A stretch of 64,000 nt of DNA, taken from NCBI GenBank assembly GCA_019671135.1, contig JAHRHY010000007.1:1736001-1800000 (forward strand), read 5' to 3'. Under the pieces are notes generated by a model. That model saw only the letters and a program-made list of their open reading frames with translations, was not told the origin of the DNA and searched no databases. This stretch comes from Linnemannia hyalina (Eukaryota > Mortierellomycota > Mortierellomycetes > Mortierellales > Mortierellaceae). A program made the translations under genes and the position numbers. Positions 50,840-63,900 of this stretch are shown piece by piece; within the stretch, counting starts at the first letter, position 1, and every line of letters starts with the position of its first letter.

Positions 50840-53644
50840 TTTTTTTTGGTTCGGTACTGTTGGCGAGGGGTTTGTTGGTCGTTGGGTTGTTTGGGGGTTG
50901 GAGGGGTGGCGACGGTACGAGGAGGTTGGAGCGGTGAGGAGTGTAATTAAATATGAGGGACGGGCGAGAGAGGCAGGGTAGGAGGGGGAGGAAGGAGATG
51001 TGATTGGAAGGAGGTAGACTTCAAAGGAGCGGGATGTAAGGATGAGGAGTGAATGGGAGTTGATGAAGGTCAAAGGTATGAGGAGTGGAGTAGCACTGAA
51101 GCAGAGGTCGGAAGAAGGAAAAAGAAAGAGAAAGGAAGGAGAAAAGGAAAGAAGGAGAAGAAGAAAAATGGCAACGGCAAAGACAGTAAGTTTCCGGATA
51201 ATAGGTAGGTCGTAAGTGAAAGTAGGAGGGAGACAGTGAAAGAGAAAAATAAGCGTGGCTTAAAAAAAAAAGGTTAAAGGGTGGTAAGTCTGGATGCCTT
51301 GTTGTGTGAGGTGAGATGGGGTTGGAGGAGTGAAGCGGAGTGAAGGTGAGTGGAAAGGAAACAAAGAGAGAGGCGACAATGGAGGTAAGAAAGCGAGAAC
51401 AAAAAAAAACGAGAGAGAGAAAGAGGTGAGGTGAATGGAAAGGTAAGCCAGGAAAGAAAGTGAGAAAAGAAAGGAGGTAAGGAAAATGAAAATATATTTA
51501 AACAGAGTTGTTGTGCATGAGAAAAGCTACACGAGAGATGGAGAGAGAGAGAGAGGTAAGGGGAGAGAGAAGAGAAGCCGGAGCCGGGATGGACGCATGC
51601 TTGCCTGTGTCTGTATCTGTCTCTGCCTCTACCTGCCTGTCAGCCAGTTCTGCTAATGTATTCTCTTTCTTTTACTTTATTGCTGTAGATGCAGACAAGC
51701 CTATGCTTGCTTAAGTGCCGCACAACACCTTTGCACACTCGACCAAAAAGATCATGCGAGGATGTGTATGTCCAATGCCATTCATCCTTGAAGGATAGCC
51801 AAAAATATTATTTTCGAACAGTACGCATGCATCGAACTAATAAACAAAGAAAAAGAAATCCAGGACTACGTCTTTTTTTTACGGAGGGTCAGGAAAGAGT
51901 GAAGGGCAGGGAAGGACCCATTTCAAAAGTGATCACGCACAACAGAAGCGGGTGGCAAGGAATGGGGTCGTCGTCGTTTTTTGTCTTGAGAGAGAAGAGG
52001 AACCAGGCAGCCAGTACACATGTCGCACATACATACACCGAACACCGATGTGACCCCATTGAATGACGGACGGCGACTACAGGTTTGCACTGATTTGTTG
52101 TCCACATTTTTCAAACAGTAGGAGAGAGAATGAGAGAGGGAGCGAAAACAGAAAGCCGAAGGGGATGGGTGCCCTCTGGATGGAATTGTTGAAAGGGGGC
52201 AGTAGGAGAAGGGATAAGGGAAAATGAGGAGAGTGGAGAAGGGGGTCCAAGGAGGGCGGCCAGACAGACAGAGAGACAGACAGAGAGAGAGAGAGATAGG
52301 TGACGAGAGAGAGAGAAAAAGGAGAAGGACAACTACGAAAAAGTAAGAGAGAGATAGAGCGAGATAGAGAGAGAGAAAGTGAGGGAGGTGGGATCATGCC
52401 AAGGGGGGGAGGGGGGGTTTGTATGGGTCAATTGAACAGCTTTGTACCACCTTTTGGTGGCTCCATTCCGTCTCTATCCTTACAGTCCCACTCATGCTCC
52501 GTTCATCATAAAGGAATGTCGAGAACTCCACCTTCTTACATACTTTGTGGCATAAGAAAACCACATCTTGTGCCCTGGGATTCTGTGGTTTTCATCTCAT
52601 GTGCAAGCTGTTTTGTCTTGTTTTCTTAGTGAATACGTTCCTGGATCATGAGCAAACAGGGGATTGCCCGTTTGACAATCAGGAACAACAGCAAGCAACA
52701 ATTATCATCACCTCCTCTTCCCCAGTGCTTAAAACGCGTCTCATCGCGCTGTGCAAAGAATCGTTTACTAGCTTTGTGGTACAAGGAAAAAAAATGCTTC
52801 CGTTCATTTCAGCCTGCAAGCGTGGAGTAAGAAGCATAAAGCCATGGGATGTACGCTGCAAGGGTATCATTCCATGCCACAACTGTCGCTCTAGATGTAC
52901 TTGAAGGCATGCACTTGTATTAAACGCCCAATGGTGCCGAGTCTTCTTGTAACGCTACCTCGTAAAGCGTTACTCGCATCGTTATATCTTTTCACATATC
53001 TCGTTCTCTCCCGCACATCGTGCATGTTTCTCAAACAACGAGGTTCGCCGCCTCCCCCTCTTTGCGGATACATGCATATCACTCGCTCCTTGGTTATCAT
53101 GAGCCGTTGACGAATGGGACGGTCCTGAGTTGAGTGGTTAGGCAGTTGTTGGGGCCACCGACACCGTTACCTCCCTACCTCACAACTCTAGAAATAAAAT
53201 CTAGGAGATGTAAAATATCCCTGAATTCGAGGTCATCCCGAGATAAAAGAAAGTCTTTTCCTCGCTAGACAGGGAACCCAATTGCCCCAACGCCGCTTCA
53301 GGAATTAGTTGGCTACCTATTGGGCGTAAGAAAGAGAGAGGAGGGATGAAATGGAAAGAGAAAAAAAATGACGGGGGATGAGGAGGTCGGGATAGTCAAG
53401 TAACAGGTTTTTTTTGAGAACACTGGGGAAATCAACAGAGCAATGATTGTCTCCTTATGATATTACTGTCAAGGACCACTTGTGCGCTTTTTACGAAAAG
53501 GAGTTCTTTCAGGAGACGAGGAGTACAACTTGTCTCAATTATCGAAGAACATAGTATTAGTACCAACGACGAAAGTAAGCAAAAAGAGTAAAAGCAAGGG
53601 TTTTATTGTGCTGTGCAAAAAAATAAAAAAGAATGTTTGATTTT
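50840..53644. other. 2.8 kb region without recognised genes
   Basis: From 50840 to about 51600 the plus strand is GA-rich, that is, CT-rich on the coding strand of the membrane protein: its promoter and leader. A second GA/GAGA-rich stretch lies at 52120-52390. The rest has only short frames. A tRNA-like A-box/B-box pair around 53135-53235 is noted under findings. No gene could be supported. Confidence 0.4.
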
Positions 53645-56600
53645 CTAGTCGCGGCTGAATGGAGAAGACGAGGAGGAGGAGGAGGAGGTGTCGAGCATGA
53701 ACAGCTCGATCTGACGCTCTAGTCCGACACAAAACTCGTTCGTCACCTGCGCTTTCAACAGCTGTCGTTTCCGCAACGTCTCCTTCTCATCCTCTTCCTC
53801 GTTATCTTGCTCGTCCAGGTGAGCAAGGCGCTGCTTGACCTTTTCGACATCCAACAACTCTTCCGACTCGAGCTCTCTCAAAAACGCGTTCTTCATCTTC
53901 TTCGCCTCCGGCGACAACAGTGACTCCTCACTTTCTAGATCCTTGTCGAAGGCTCCATCCTTCTCGGCACTCTGCAGTTTTCTCCTACGCTCCCATAGAC
54001 GGCACCGGGTGCGTTCGTCCATGATCCAGTTGACATACTCAGTCTCTAACAACCTCCGCTCGAGCTGCTTGAGGACTTCAAACGTGACCAACAGATCATG
54101 CCTCATAATCCCAACTCGATCCCTCTGGAAAATAATCTTGGTCGCCCACCGACGGTGCTGTGGCAGCAGCCAAGGGTACCTCTCCATCGCATCACGTCGT
54201 TCATCAAAGGCGTCCTGGTAAGGAGCTCCTGTTGGTTGCGGCGTTGCTGCAGGTGAAACTGATGTTGTCGAGGCCGGGTAAGATTCTCCTGAGTCGTTTT
54301 GTTCCGCAAACCTCTCCAATGGGGGTTGAGGCCAAGTCCTGAACAAGTCTCTGACTTCCAAGAAGATCTCAAAGCTTGGCTGGTCAATCGTCTGACTATC
54401 GTCAAACCCTCCCAGCTCTCCACCACCAAGCATCTGCTCCTCCAAATCCTTCAAGAACACCGCTCGCGCCGCGACACGAATGTTCCTGGCATTCCAGGGC
54501 TGATCCGAGTTGTCCGTGCAATCCTGACCATGTACACGGTTCAGTGGTTCCGAGTAGCCTCTCAGCGGTCCTCTCAGACCTGACGATCCATGAACCTTCA
54601 TTTGCCATGCCGTAGTCAGCATCTTTTGACTGTTGTAAGCCGCCCAAACGTTGATCAAGGACGACACGATCAAGACAAAGTACAGGAGCCTTGTCGACAT
54701 CAACCGCCTCTCCTTGTCGTCCTTTGGCCGCAAAATCCCATGTATCGTCTGCTGAATCGTGCCAACGAGTCCATAGGGTGTGCTGGATGTGTCCTGTTTG
54801 GTCTGAGAATCCCCTGGAGAACCTTGCTCTACCAGTGAGCTTCGGCTAGGACGGCCCAAGAGCCTGGTTCGACTGGCCTTTGATCCAACTGGAACAAATG
54901 ATGGTGGTGCTCCAGTGGGCCAATTACCTTGCACACGAGAGCCCGAGTAGATGACGCCTCCTGAACCTGCTCCTGTGCTGACAGTGTGTCGCCTGAGACC
55001 AGGACTCCGACCATCCTTGGATTTCTCGGCGCCAAAGTCCGAGTTGTTGCCTTCATCCTGCGGATCATGAATAATGCTAGGGCCGTCGTTGTCAGGGCCA
55101 TGAAGAGAGATCATAATCTTGGCCGAATCGCTCCTTGAGTGGGAACCAGAGGCGCTGTCCTTGGCCGATCCTGGAGCTGCGCCACTTGCATTGCCCTTGC
55201 GTTGTTCCAGGTGGAGCTGGATAATCTCGGTGATGTCCCGAATGGTCTCTGCCGTGCCCTTGATGATTGCTCCCCTGATCATGGCCTTCACCAACGGGTT
55301 CTTGTGCCACTCAATGCCGCTAGAGCAGGTCAGCTTGCACTCGTTCTTGCCAACGTACGTGATGCAGTACCGAAGCACTGGTGTGAACGCGTCGCTGTAG
55401 GGCATCGCCAGGACACTGGACTTGACGATGTAAGAGTAACGAAGGTGATCCTCCTCGACTTCGCAGGTATGAGTCTCCACGCAGTCCGTTTGGTTGAGTT
55501 TGACCAGTGGGTTGTTGACCACCATCACAAACTTGACCGTCCTTGCCTTGTGACCACCAGCGTCTGACCATTCCCCAATGCTCTGGACTAGTAATGTAAC
55601 AATTTCCAATAGGTGTTAATATTAGAAGCCTTCACTGACTGTAAAATGGCACGGTCTATCGGAATCTCATAGTTACTTACTCGTGTTGTTCCTTCGTTCG
55701 TGGAACTCTTTCCAGATCGGGCTGTTCTCACCAAACAACAAACGGTTCAATGTCTTTGCTGAAATCGGAAAGTTTTGATCTAGCTCAATCTTTTCTAGGT
55801 GGCCAGGGCAGTTGCAGGGAATAGGCCCGCTGGGTACTTGCAAGTTCGATGGAAACACTATGTGGATCGAAATAGGCAAACAAAAGATGAGTACGCCGTT
55901 GCTATTCTTCAAGCTACAATCTCCGCCTGTTGAACATTACTGGAGGCCATACCTTCTTCCTCGTCCTTCCAGTCACCGTCGAGAGAAGCCAATCCGGAAG
56001 TCGCACCTTTGGGGGTTTCTACTATGACACCGCCATTGCCTTCTGACGGGTATGTCATCTTGCCGTCCCGGTTCTTCAAGTGGTTAGACTCTGTCGCAGC
56101 CAAGGATCCCGATCCAGCGCTGCCCTTGGGTTTGTTGGTGATCAGCATTGTCCGCTTGAAAAGTTCCTTCACCGGCATGCGATCTTTGGACTGGCAAACG
56201 TTGGTCCAAATGAGATGTAGCACTTGATACTCTGTGTCCGTGAGAGTGAACTGACAAAACACGTGCTGTACGCCATCTACAGTCTCAATTCGCCACTCTG
56301 TCGAAATGTCCCTTTGTTCACACTCGATGCCGCGAATGGTCGAGAAGCGATACATCCTCTTGGTCTCGACGCTCAGTCCACGCGCATAAAAGTACATGCC
56401 GGATTGAGTCAAGAAGATCCTGCCGTAAATCATGATGGGCTTGTCAGGTCGTGAATCATCGAGGTAGCCACTGGTCCAAGAGTGCAGCACATACTCCTTC
56501 GAGTGTACCTTGGTTCCATGGAAGCGCAAATGGAGCTCTCTGTTCCGCACAACCAGCTCCATCGGGTAATGGGGAATCCTATCAACGGCGAAACAACGGC

Positions 56601-59600
56601 GAAACAACGGCGATGGTTAGTGCTTGATCCGTTGCTAAGACGCCTCTAAATTAGAAAAAACAACCGAGTACATACTCTGAAACGGCGAGAGGGGTTGCTT
56701 TGGGGACCAAGTGGAGTGCACTGGTCATCAAACGTTCAATCTCTGACTGTTGTTGGCTGTGTCCGGCAGGGCGATCGGGGTTGACTGTGACCTCCGTGCC
56801 AGATCGGGAGCGCATCATAGACTGTGGCTCGGTATCCAGCACAAGAGGGAGTGGTCCTCCGTCTTTGGATGGCAACATCAGTGTCGGAACGGTTGTGTTC
56901 ACCGAAAGGGACGCCTGCGATTCTGGCTTTGAGCTCTCCGTACCAGCTTTGGCCTCAGAAGAATCTCCAGCCTGTTCAGCGCTCTTGTCAGCATTGTCCG
57001 CACCGTTTCGAGATGTCTCTGCTCCAGATCCAGGCTTTGTTGCTGCCGCTGGGGCATTGTTGCCGATTGACCCAAGAAGCAAACTGACGCCCGGTACATT
57101 GGCCGCCCATCCGAGACCCAACGATCCTGTCGGTCTAGAGTTCTCCGTTTCGCTATTGAGTTTTGCGCGTGCCGCATCAAGTAGGTCCTCTCCTGAGAAG
57201 GAGAACTGAGGTTGAGCAGAGTCAGGGATCATGGGCGAGTATGGCTCCTCCGGCTCATGAGGGAGAGGCAAGTTCTGTTGAAGGAACATGTTCCTCTTGG
57301 CGGCCTCAAACGTGTTGACCCAGCTCATCAAATCGTCCTCAGTCTCAGCTTGCAACAGATACGATCTAAAATGTGCCATCAAATTAACCCCTGTTAGCAT
57401 TGAGTTTGAAACGTAATGCTTTGTTCCAAGGTGAAACTGCAAAGCAACTTACTGAGTTGCACATACGACTTCAAAGCAAAAGCGGCGTTCCATCTGAACC
57501 ATGGCAAGTCCTTGACTACCAGACGAGGGGTTTCCTCCTCCGCTTAATGTCATCAGTGAGTTAGCAGACGTCCCGTAGCGAACCTCACAGAGAAGAACAG
57601 CAATTCGTTCACTCTGCACGACTTGTGAGCCCACAGTTGGGTTGGAGACAACACTCTCGAATCCGAACTCGCCTTCCTGGATGAAAAAGTATTTGCGTTG
57701 CCATACAGGTGCCCGGTTCTTGGGCTGAGGAATGCGGATGTTAAGGTATCCTTGTTTCGTTGTCGGGGTCCCCTCCTCAAGGTCATAGCTGGCGAAGTTG
57801 GCGAGAGAAGGCGAGTTGGAAGACGCTATGCTGTTTCCTGAGGCAGAGTTCGGCAAAGAGTTGAGAGAGGTGTTGTTGGCTCGGGACAGACTAGAGCTAT
57901 TGGGTGCACTTTCTGTTCCGGCTTGGTCCTCTGATAGTGCTGGGTATGAGCCGCTATTGGTTTGTCCTGATGACAAAGTCGGAATGTTGGGTAATGTGAG
58001 CTGAGTCGGGATGGATGGTCGAGTTGGAGCTTGAGTTGAGTACTGAGAAATGGTTGCTGGTCGATTTATGAATGTGTTCAATGGTACTTGACCTCCAATC
58101 TGGGCTGCAAGAGCGGGTCCGATTGTGGCAAGACCAATGGTCGACTTTGGTGGAGAGACATTGGAGTAGCACTTGAGAGACCGACTTGGTTTCCAGTATT
58201 CCATCGCGTCAGCCGTATAACGCTCCTTGTTCTGCTCCAATTCTTGCAGTGCAACGGCGCTTGCTTCCTTGTGTCCCTTCATGTACGTCTTCAATTGGAG
58301 AACCTGCAGAGCCATGCTTCCAAAGTGATCTGCATTCCCGGAAAAGTAGTCGTGTTGCGTAGCGATCAGATCCAGAAACTATTATTGTCATAGAGGGAGT
58401 ACGACGTTTAGATTACACGATCCAGTAATTCAAGGAACCGAACAGGGTAGATATGCAAGCATGAGCTTACTGTTCCGAGAACAAGTTGGTCGAGTGAGTC
58501 CTGAAACTTGATGCAGAGCATTGAACAGGCCATGGCGGCCTGGATGTATGCTTTCCGAGTGTCGTAGAGTTGGAAAGCTTCCTCTCTGAGTGCACTGGGT
58601 TCCTTTTGTCTGCTCTGGCCGTTGTATTTGGCGAGGGTGCTCTCGTACTTTTCCAGAGCCTTGTCAAATGTCTTTTTGGCCTCCTTGAACTCCTTGAGGT
58701 CAGTTTTGAGAAAGTCGTCGAGTGGTTTTACGACCTGGTCGTTGACCTCTGTGATGTATTGATGTTTGAGGGCGAGAGTTGTCCTGAAGGCACCCCCGAC
58801 CAGTTTCATGGCGGGAATTGTGTATTGTGAACCTGTGATGAGCAAGCAGCAGGTAACAAAGTCATTAATGAATGCAATTTCCAAAGAAAATAAATAAGTC
58901 AAAAAAGGGAACCATGATCAGTCACATTGGTGGCAAAAACGAATGATTTGAGACAAAAGGCAAAGCTTTTCTTCCTTCTCCCAACTCCGAGGGGAGGGAA
59001 TCAACTGACAGAATTGGATACAAAAGCATAACAAGTAAAAAAGAGGGGTGTGTCCTGTCGTGCGGATCGTCAGCTGGACCTGGCCTATGCTTCTTTTTTC
59101 TTTCCCCCAAAAAAAGGCTGCATCTCAATTTCCTTTATTTGTCTGTTTCCTCCACAACCCGGTTAGTCATGGCCCAAGGTTGAGTGACTTACTGAGCATG
59201 CCCTGGGACAGCAAGGGGACCTCGGCGCGTTTGTTCAAGATCGACGTGACTTCGTTCAAACCTATTGCGGGTTCAATTGAAGCCCCGGCAACCCATTGAA
59301 ATAATGAAGAGGAGAAAGAGCGCAGGCATAATAATAGGGAACCAGATCAGTACCATGCAAGAAGTACTTTCTTGTCTTTCACCATTGCTCATTCAGTACT
59401 GCGATAAGTATTGCTGTCAATCATCCCCTTACGTTTCCACTCCTCGGTGAACAGATTGACGGATCGTTGCTACGGCAGAAATGTCCGGGGAGAAGGAGAG
59501 AAGGAAGGGCAGTGCAAATCAATGGTTAGACAATGCAAGTCTCGGCGCAGCCTGCCTAACCAGCCAGCCATAGCTTATCGCTTGTCTCGGAAAAAAAAGG

Positions 59601-59814
59601 CCAAGCAAGAGGGAAAAAGTACCAATGCAATCAGCCAGCTCTCAATGAAAAAGACTTGTCCCTCAAAGAGTCTGATGTTGGCACGAAAGTTGGGGTTGTC
59701 GAGCAGGGCGTCTTCGAGGGTGATGTTGGCGACGGGAATCATTGCAGCAACACCCTCAGTTGTGGTTGGTCCTGGTGGAACCGAGGGTGGATTAGGTGGC
59801 ACAGTGGGCGCCAT
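53645..59814 (-). CDS. SIP3: BAR-PH-GRAM-VASt sterol-transfer protein (SIP3/LAM family)
   Basis: Nine exons (59814-59623, 59469-59433, 59261-59193, 58832-58471, 58378-57453, 57365-56676, 56578-55953, 55857-55681, 55587-53645) join in frame to 1673 residues. The BAR domain is at about 25-290 (VKPLDDFLKTDLKEFKEAKK, FDKALEKYESTLAKY, MKGHKEASAVALQELEQNK). A split PH domain lies at about 428-555 (KQGYLNIRIPQ, WQRKYFFIQEG, LMSWVNTFEAAK), with a GRAM-like domain at about 765-880 (GYLDDSRPDKPIMIYGRIFL). The VASt/ASTER domain is at about 968-1165 (FPISAKTLNRLLFGENSPIW, GIEWHKNPLVKAMIRGAIIK), followed by one membrane helix near 1327-1343 (LLYFVLIVSSLINVWAAY) and a 330-residue charged tail. Known role: Lam/Ysp2/Sip3 proteins anchor in the ER and move sterol at ER-plasma membrane contacts. 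Domain order matches Lam1/Sip3; which paralogue is uncertain. Confidence 0.9.
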
Positions 59815-60955
59815 TCTTTCTTTTTGTGATGGAGATGGGTGTGATGACAGAAAGGTTGAAGTTTAGCGACTGCAGGGTCTCGTTTCAGACAAAAAGTAAG
59901 TTGAAGGAAGGGTCGGAGGTGTGACAAGATTGGGTGGAAGGGAGGGGGAAGCTACGACGAGGTGGTGGGGTAAGGGAAGGAGGAAGGAAGTGAATGGTAA
60001 GAAGGACAGAGGAGCGAGTGAGAGTGTGGGGGAGAAGAAGGAGGAGGAGGAGAAGAAGAAGAAAAAGGAAGAGTTGAAGAGAGAGAGAGAAAAGGAAGGG
60101 AAGGAAGAATAAGGAAGAATAAGGAAGAAGAAGAAGGAAGGATGAAAGAAGACTAAGCACGGACAGAAAAGAAACGACCGACCGTTGAAAAAAAAAAAGG
60201 AAATTGGAGTCCATGACGACGCGTTTGCGACATCCTGGGCCGGATACATTATCATTCTGGGCTCATTGCTGGGGACTAGTGAGTGTTCCCCTTCCTGTTC
60301 TTGTTCTTGGCACATCCTTTTGTTCCTTGTCGAGCCCCATCTTGGTCTTGGCACATCCTTTTGTTCCTTGTCGAGCCCCGTCTTGGCCTTGGCAGCATTT
60401 GCCATATATACTGGTCGGTACGGCTGTTGTTTGTCCCTTGTTCCCAGTTCCTTCGTTTCTGTCGGTGTCACAAAAGGGATGGTTTACCCGGTGAGGAAAC
60501 ACCAATAGTGACGCTTGTAGACGGTGCAAACAGTGAAGGAGATAAGGGTGGATTCAGAGAGAGGATAGGGGGAACATATAGAGAATGAGCATAGCCCTGT
60601 GCTGTGACAGAGGCGCCATGCTCGACTGAAGCTGGATACAGCAGGACACACTGGTCTTGCAGAAAACGGTGACGTCATCGACTTTTTTTTGAGAGTTGTT
60701 GATCTAACCTTTAACTGATGCACCCACACGCATTAAAATCTTACTCCACCTCGCCTCCAGTCCGCTTTATTGGTGCTCTTATCAGTCAATCGTTTCCTTC
60801 TTCCTTCCCTCCCCCACCATCAACAACACCCTCCAAAAAAACAATCCCATTCATTGCAATAACAACTACCTTTCATTGCAAACCCATCACTGCGACACAA
60901 TCACTCCATCCACCCCCCCCTCACACAACCCCTGTCACAATCAATCAACAACACC
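59815..60955. promoter_or_regulatory. Divergent promoter region, SIP3/SF3B1
   Basis: 1141 bp between divergent start codons. 59930-60180 is GA-rich on plus (CT-rich in the SIP3 leader). A 41 bp unit is tandemly duplicated at 60306-60387. The 150 bp before SF3B1 is rich in C, CA and CT, a typical fungal leader. No TATA box assigned. Confidence 0.45.
60306..60387. repeat. Two-copy 41 bp tandem repeat
   Basis: The unit begins CTTGGCACATCC and contains GTTCCTTGTCGAGCCCC. The two copies differ at about two positions near the right-hand end (A/G in the CCCC(A/G)TCTTGG part and the last bases). Confidence 0.85.
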
Positions 60956-63900
60956 ATGGCCGACGGTAAGCGCAATCCTTACCTACGCACTTCCATGCAA
61001 GCAACAGCAACCAGATCTCATATTCTTAACCAAAACCGTCTCTCAACCGTAGATATCAGCGCCCAGATCAAGGCCGAGCAGGAAAAGAGAGCCAAGGACA
61101 GCTCCTCACAGCGTGATGACACGCGCGTTTCCCTCACCGGCGTCGGTTATGATCAGGACATCTATGGCAGTGGCAACAAGTTCGAGGGCTACTCAACCTC
61201 CTTACCCATGGACGACGACGATGACGAGGAGGACGAACTCTCACAGCGTGCCGCACAAAAGAAGCTGTCGTCCTACACAGCACCAAAGGAGGTCTATGCT
61301 CATTTAACCTCTGCTGAAGACGAAGACCACGATCCTTTCGCAGGACGATCAGAGTCTAAGAGAGTCATCGATAGACAGGATGATTACCATAAGCGTGGGT
61401 ACAACCGGGCACTCTCCCCTTCGAGACAGGATGCCTTTGCCAAGGACCAGGGCGCAGCAGGATCGGAGGCGCGGACATATGCAGAGGTGATGAGGGAGGC
61501 TGAGCTGGAGCGTGAGCAGCAGCGAGTCTTGCAAAAGATTGCCGAGAAAAAGAAGGAGGCACAAAAGGCTACAGGACAGGACGCACCGCCACCCCCAACA
61601 CCTACTGGAAGAAAGAGACGCTGGGATGTGGCTACGCCCGTTGTTGCTCCAGCAGCCACCTCCTCATGGAACGAGCCCGACGATCATGTCGCCGCACCTA
61701 CCAACCGCTGGGAGGAGACCCCCAAGGCCGATGTCAAGAAGCGTAACCGCTGGGACGAGACACCAGTCGCAAGTAACACATCATCATGGGACGCTACACC
61801 TAGAGCTTCTTCAGGTGTTGCGGAGACACCCACTGCCAAGCGCTCTCGATGGGACGAGACACCCGTGGCGCCCTCGGGCATGTTTGGCGCAATCCCTATG
61901 GCTGGACAACTCGGCATGGTCACACCTAACCTGGCTGTGCCCATGACCCCCGAAGCGATGAATGCCCAGCGTTGGGAGCATGAGATCGACATGCGCAACA
62001 GACCTCTCACGGACGACGATCTGGATGCCATGTTTCCCACCACTGGATACAGGATCTTGGAGCAGCCTGCCACTTACACGCCCATTCGCACCCCTGGTCG
62101 CAAGTTGACTGCCACACCCACACCCTACACTGGAAACGGATTCATGATGCAGGACGAGAACTTGAAGCAGAACTACGGTATTGCTCCCACAGAATTGGAG
62201 GTCCCCGGCGGCGGCAACCTCCCCTTTTTCAAGCAGGATGATATGCAGCACTTTGGAAAGCTGCTCGACGAGAAGGACGAGTCGTCCATGTCGGCGGAGG
62301 ATATTAAGGAGCGCAAGATCATGAGACTGTTGCTCAAGATCAAGAACGGAACACCAGCCATGCGTAAGGCTGCCCTTCGTACCATTACCGACAAGGCCCG
62401 CGACTATGGCGCAGGACCACTCTTCAACCAGATTTTGCCCCTGTTGATGTCACCCACACTGGAGGATCAGGAACGTCACTTGTTGGTCAAGGTCATTGAC
62501 AGGATCTTGTACAAGCTGGACGATCTCGTCCGTCCCTTTGTCCACAAGATTCTTGTTGTCATTGAGCCACTGTTGATCGACGAGGATTACTATGCTCGTG
62601 TTGAGGGTCGTGAGATTATCAGCAACTTGAGTAAGGCTGCCGGCTTGGCCACTATGATTGCAACCATGCGCCCCGATATCGACCACGCCGACGAGTACGT
62701 CCGAAACACCACTGCTCGTGCCTTCTCGGTCGTTGCGTCTGCTCTCGGTATTCCAGCCCTGTTGCCTTTCTTGAAGGCTGTCTGCAACAGTAAGAAGTCG
62801 TGGCAGGCCCGTCACACCGGTATTAAGATTGTCCAGCAGATTGCTATTTTGCTCGGATGCGCCATCTTGCCTCATCTCAAGAACCTCGTCGACGCCATTG
62901 CCAAGGGCTTGGAGGTACGTTTGTTTGATCAGATTTTATTGTCGTTTTCCGCTTGAAAAGGATATTGTATGTTAATTATTACACTTACTAACCACTTTGC
63001 TCTATTGTACGTTTTGTATTACGGCCCACTAACATTCATCTTTACATTCTTGCTTTCAACTCTGTTAGGACGAGCAACAAAAGGTCAGGACTATCGCATC
63101 GCTGGCTATTGCGGCGTTGGCTGAGGCTGCCCACCCTTACGGTATTGAATCCTTCCACAGTGTGTTGAAGCCTCTTTGGTCTGGCATCAAGAAGCACCGT
63201 GGAAAGGGTTTGGCAGCTTTCCTGAAGGCCATCGGATACATCATCCCTTTGATGGAGGAGGAGTATGCCAACTTTTACACAAAGGAGGTCATGCCCATCC
63301 TGATCAGGGAGTTCCAGTCGCCTGACGAGGAGATGAAGAAGATTGTGCTCAAGGTCGTCAAGCAGTGTGCTGGTACCGACGGTGTAAGCCCTCAGTACAT
63401 AAAGGAGGAGATCCTGCCCGAGTTTTTCAAGAACTTTTGGGTGCGCCGCATGGCTTTGGACCGCAGGAACTACAAGCAGCTGGTCGAGACCACCGTCGAG
63501 CTGGCTCAGAAGGTTGGTGTCACCGAGATTGTGTCGAGAATTGTCGAGGACTTGAAGGATGAGTCGGAGCCCTACCGCAAAATGGTCATGGAGACGATCG
63601 AGAAAGTTGTTACTCAGTTGGGCGCCGCTGATGTGGATGGACGTCTGGAGGAGGTGCTCATTGACGGAATCCTGTACGCCTTCCAGGAACAGACTACCGA
63701 AGATATTGTCATGTTGAACGGTTTCGGAACGGTCGTCAATGCGCTCGGATACCGCAGCAAGGCCTATCTCCCCCAGATCACGTCGACCATTCTTTGGCGC
63801 CTCAACAACAAGTCTGCCAAGGTCCGTCAGCAAGCAGCCGATCTGATTTCGAGAATTGCTGTCGTCATGAAGACCTGCGGTGAAGAAAAGTTGATGGGGC

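Noticed and set aside
52077..52400. Ser/Leu-rich minus-strand frames
   Set aside because: Generated by a GAGA-rich simple repeat on the plus strand.
59885..60471. 202- and 109-residue Phe/Ser/Leu-rich minus-strand frames upstream of SIP3
   Set aside because: Same CT-rich leader effect, in a divergent promoter region; no family resemblance.
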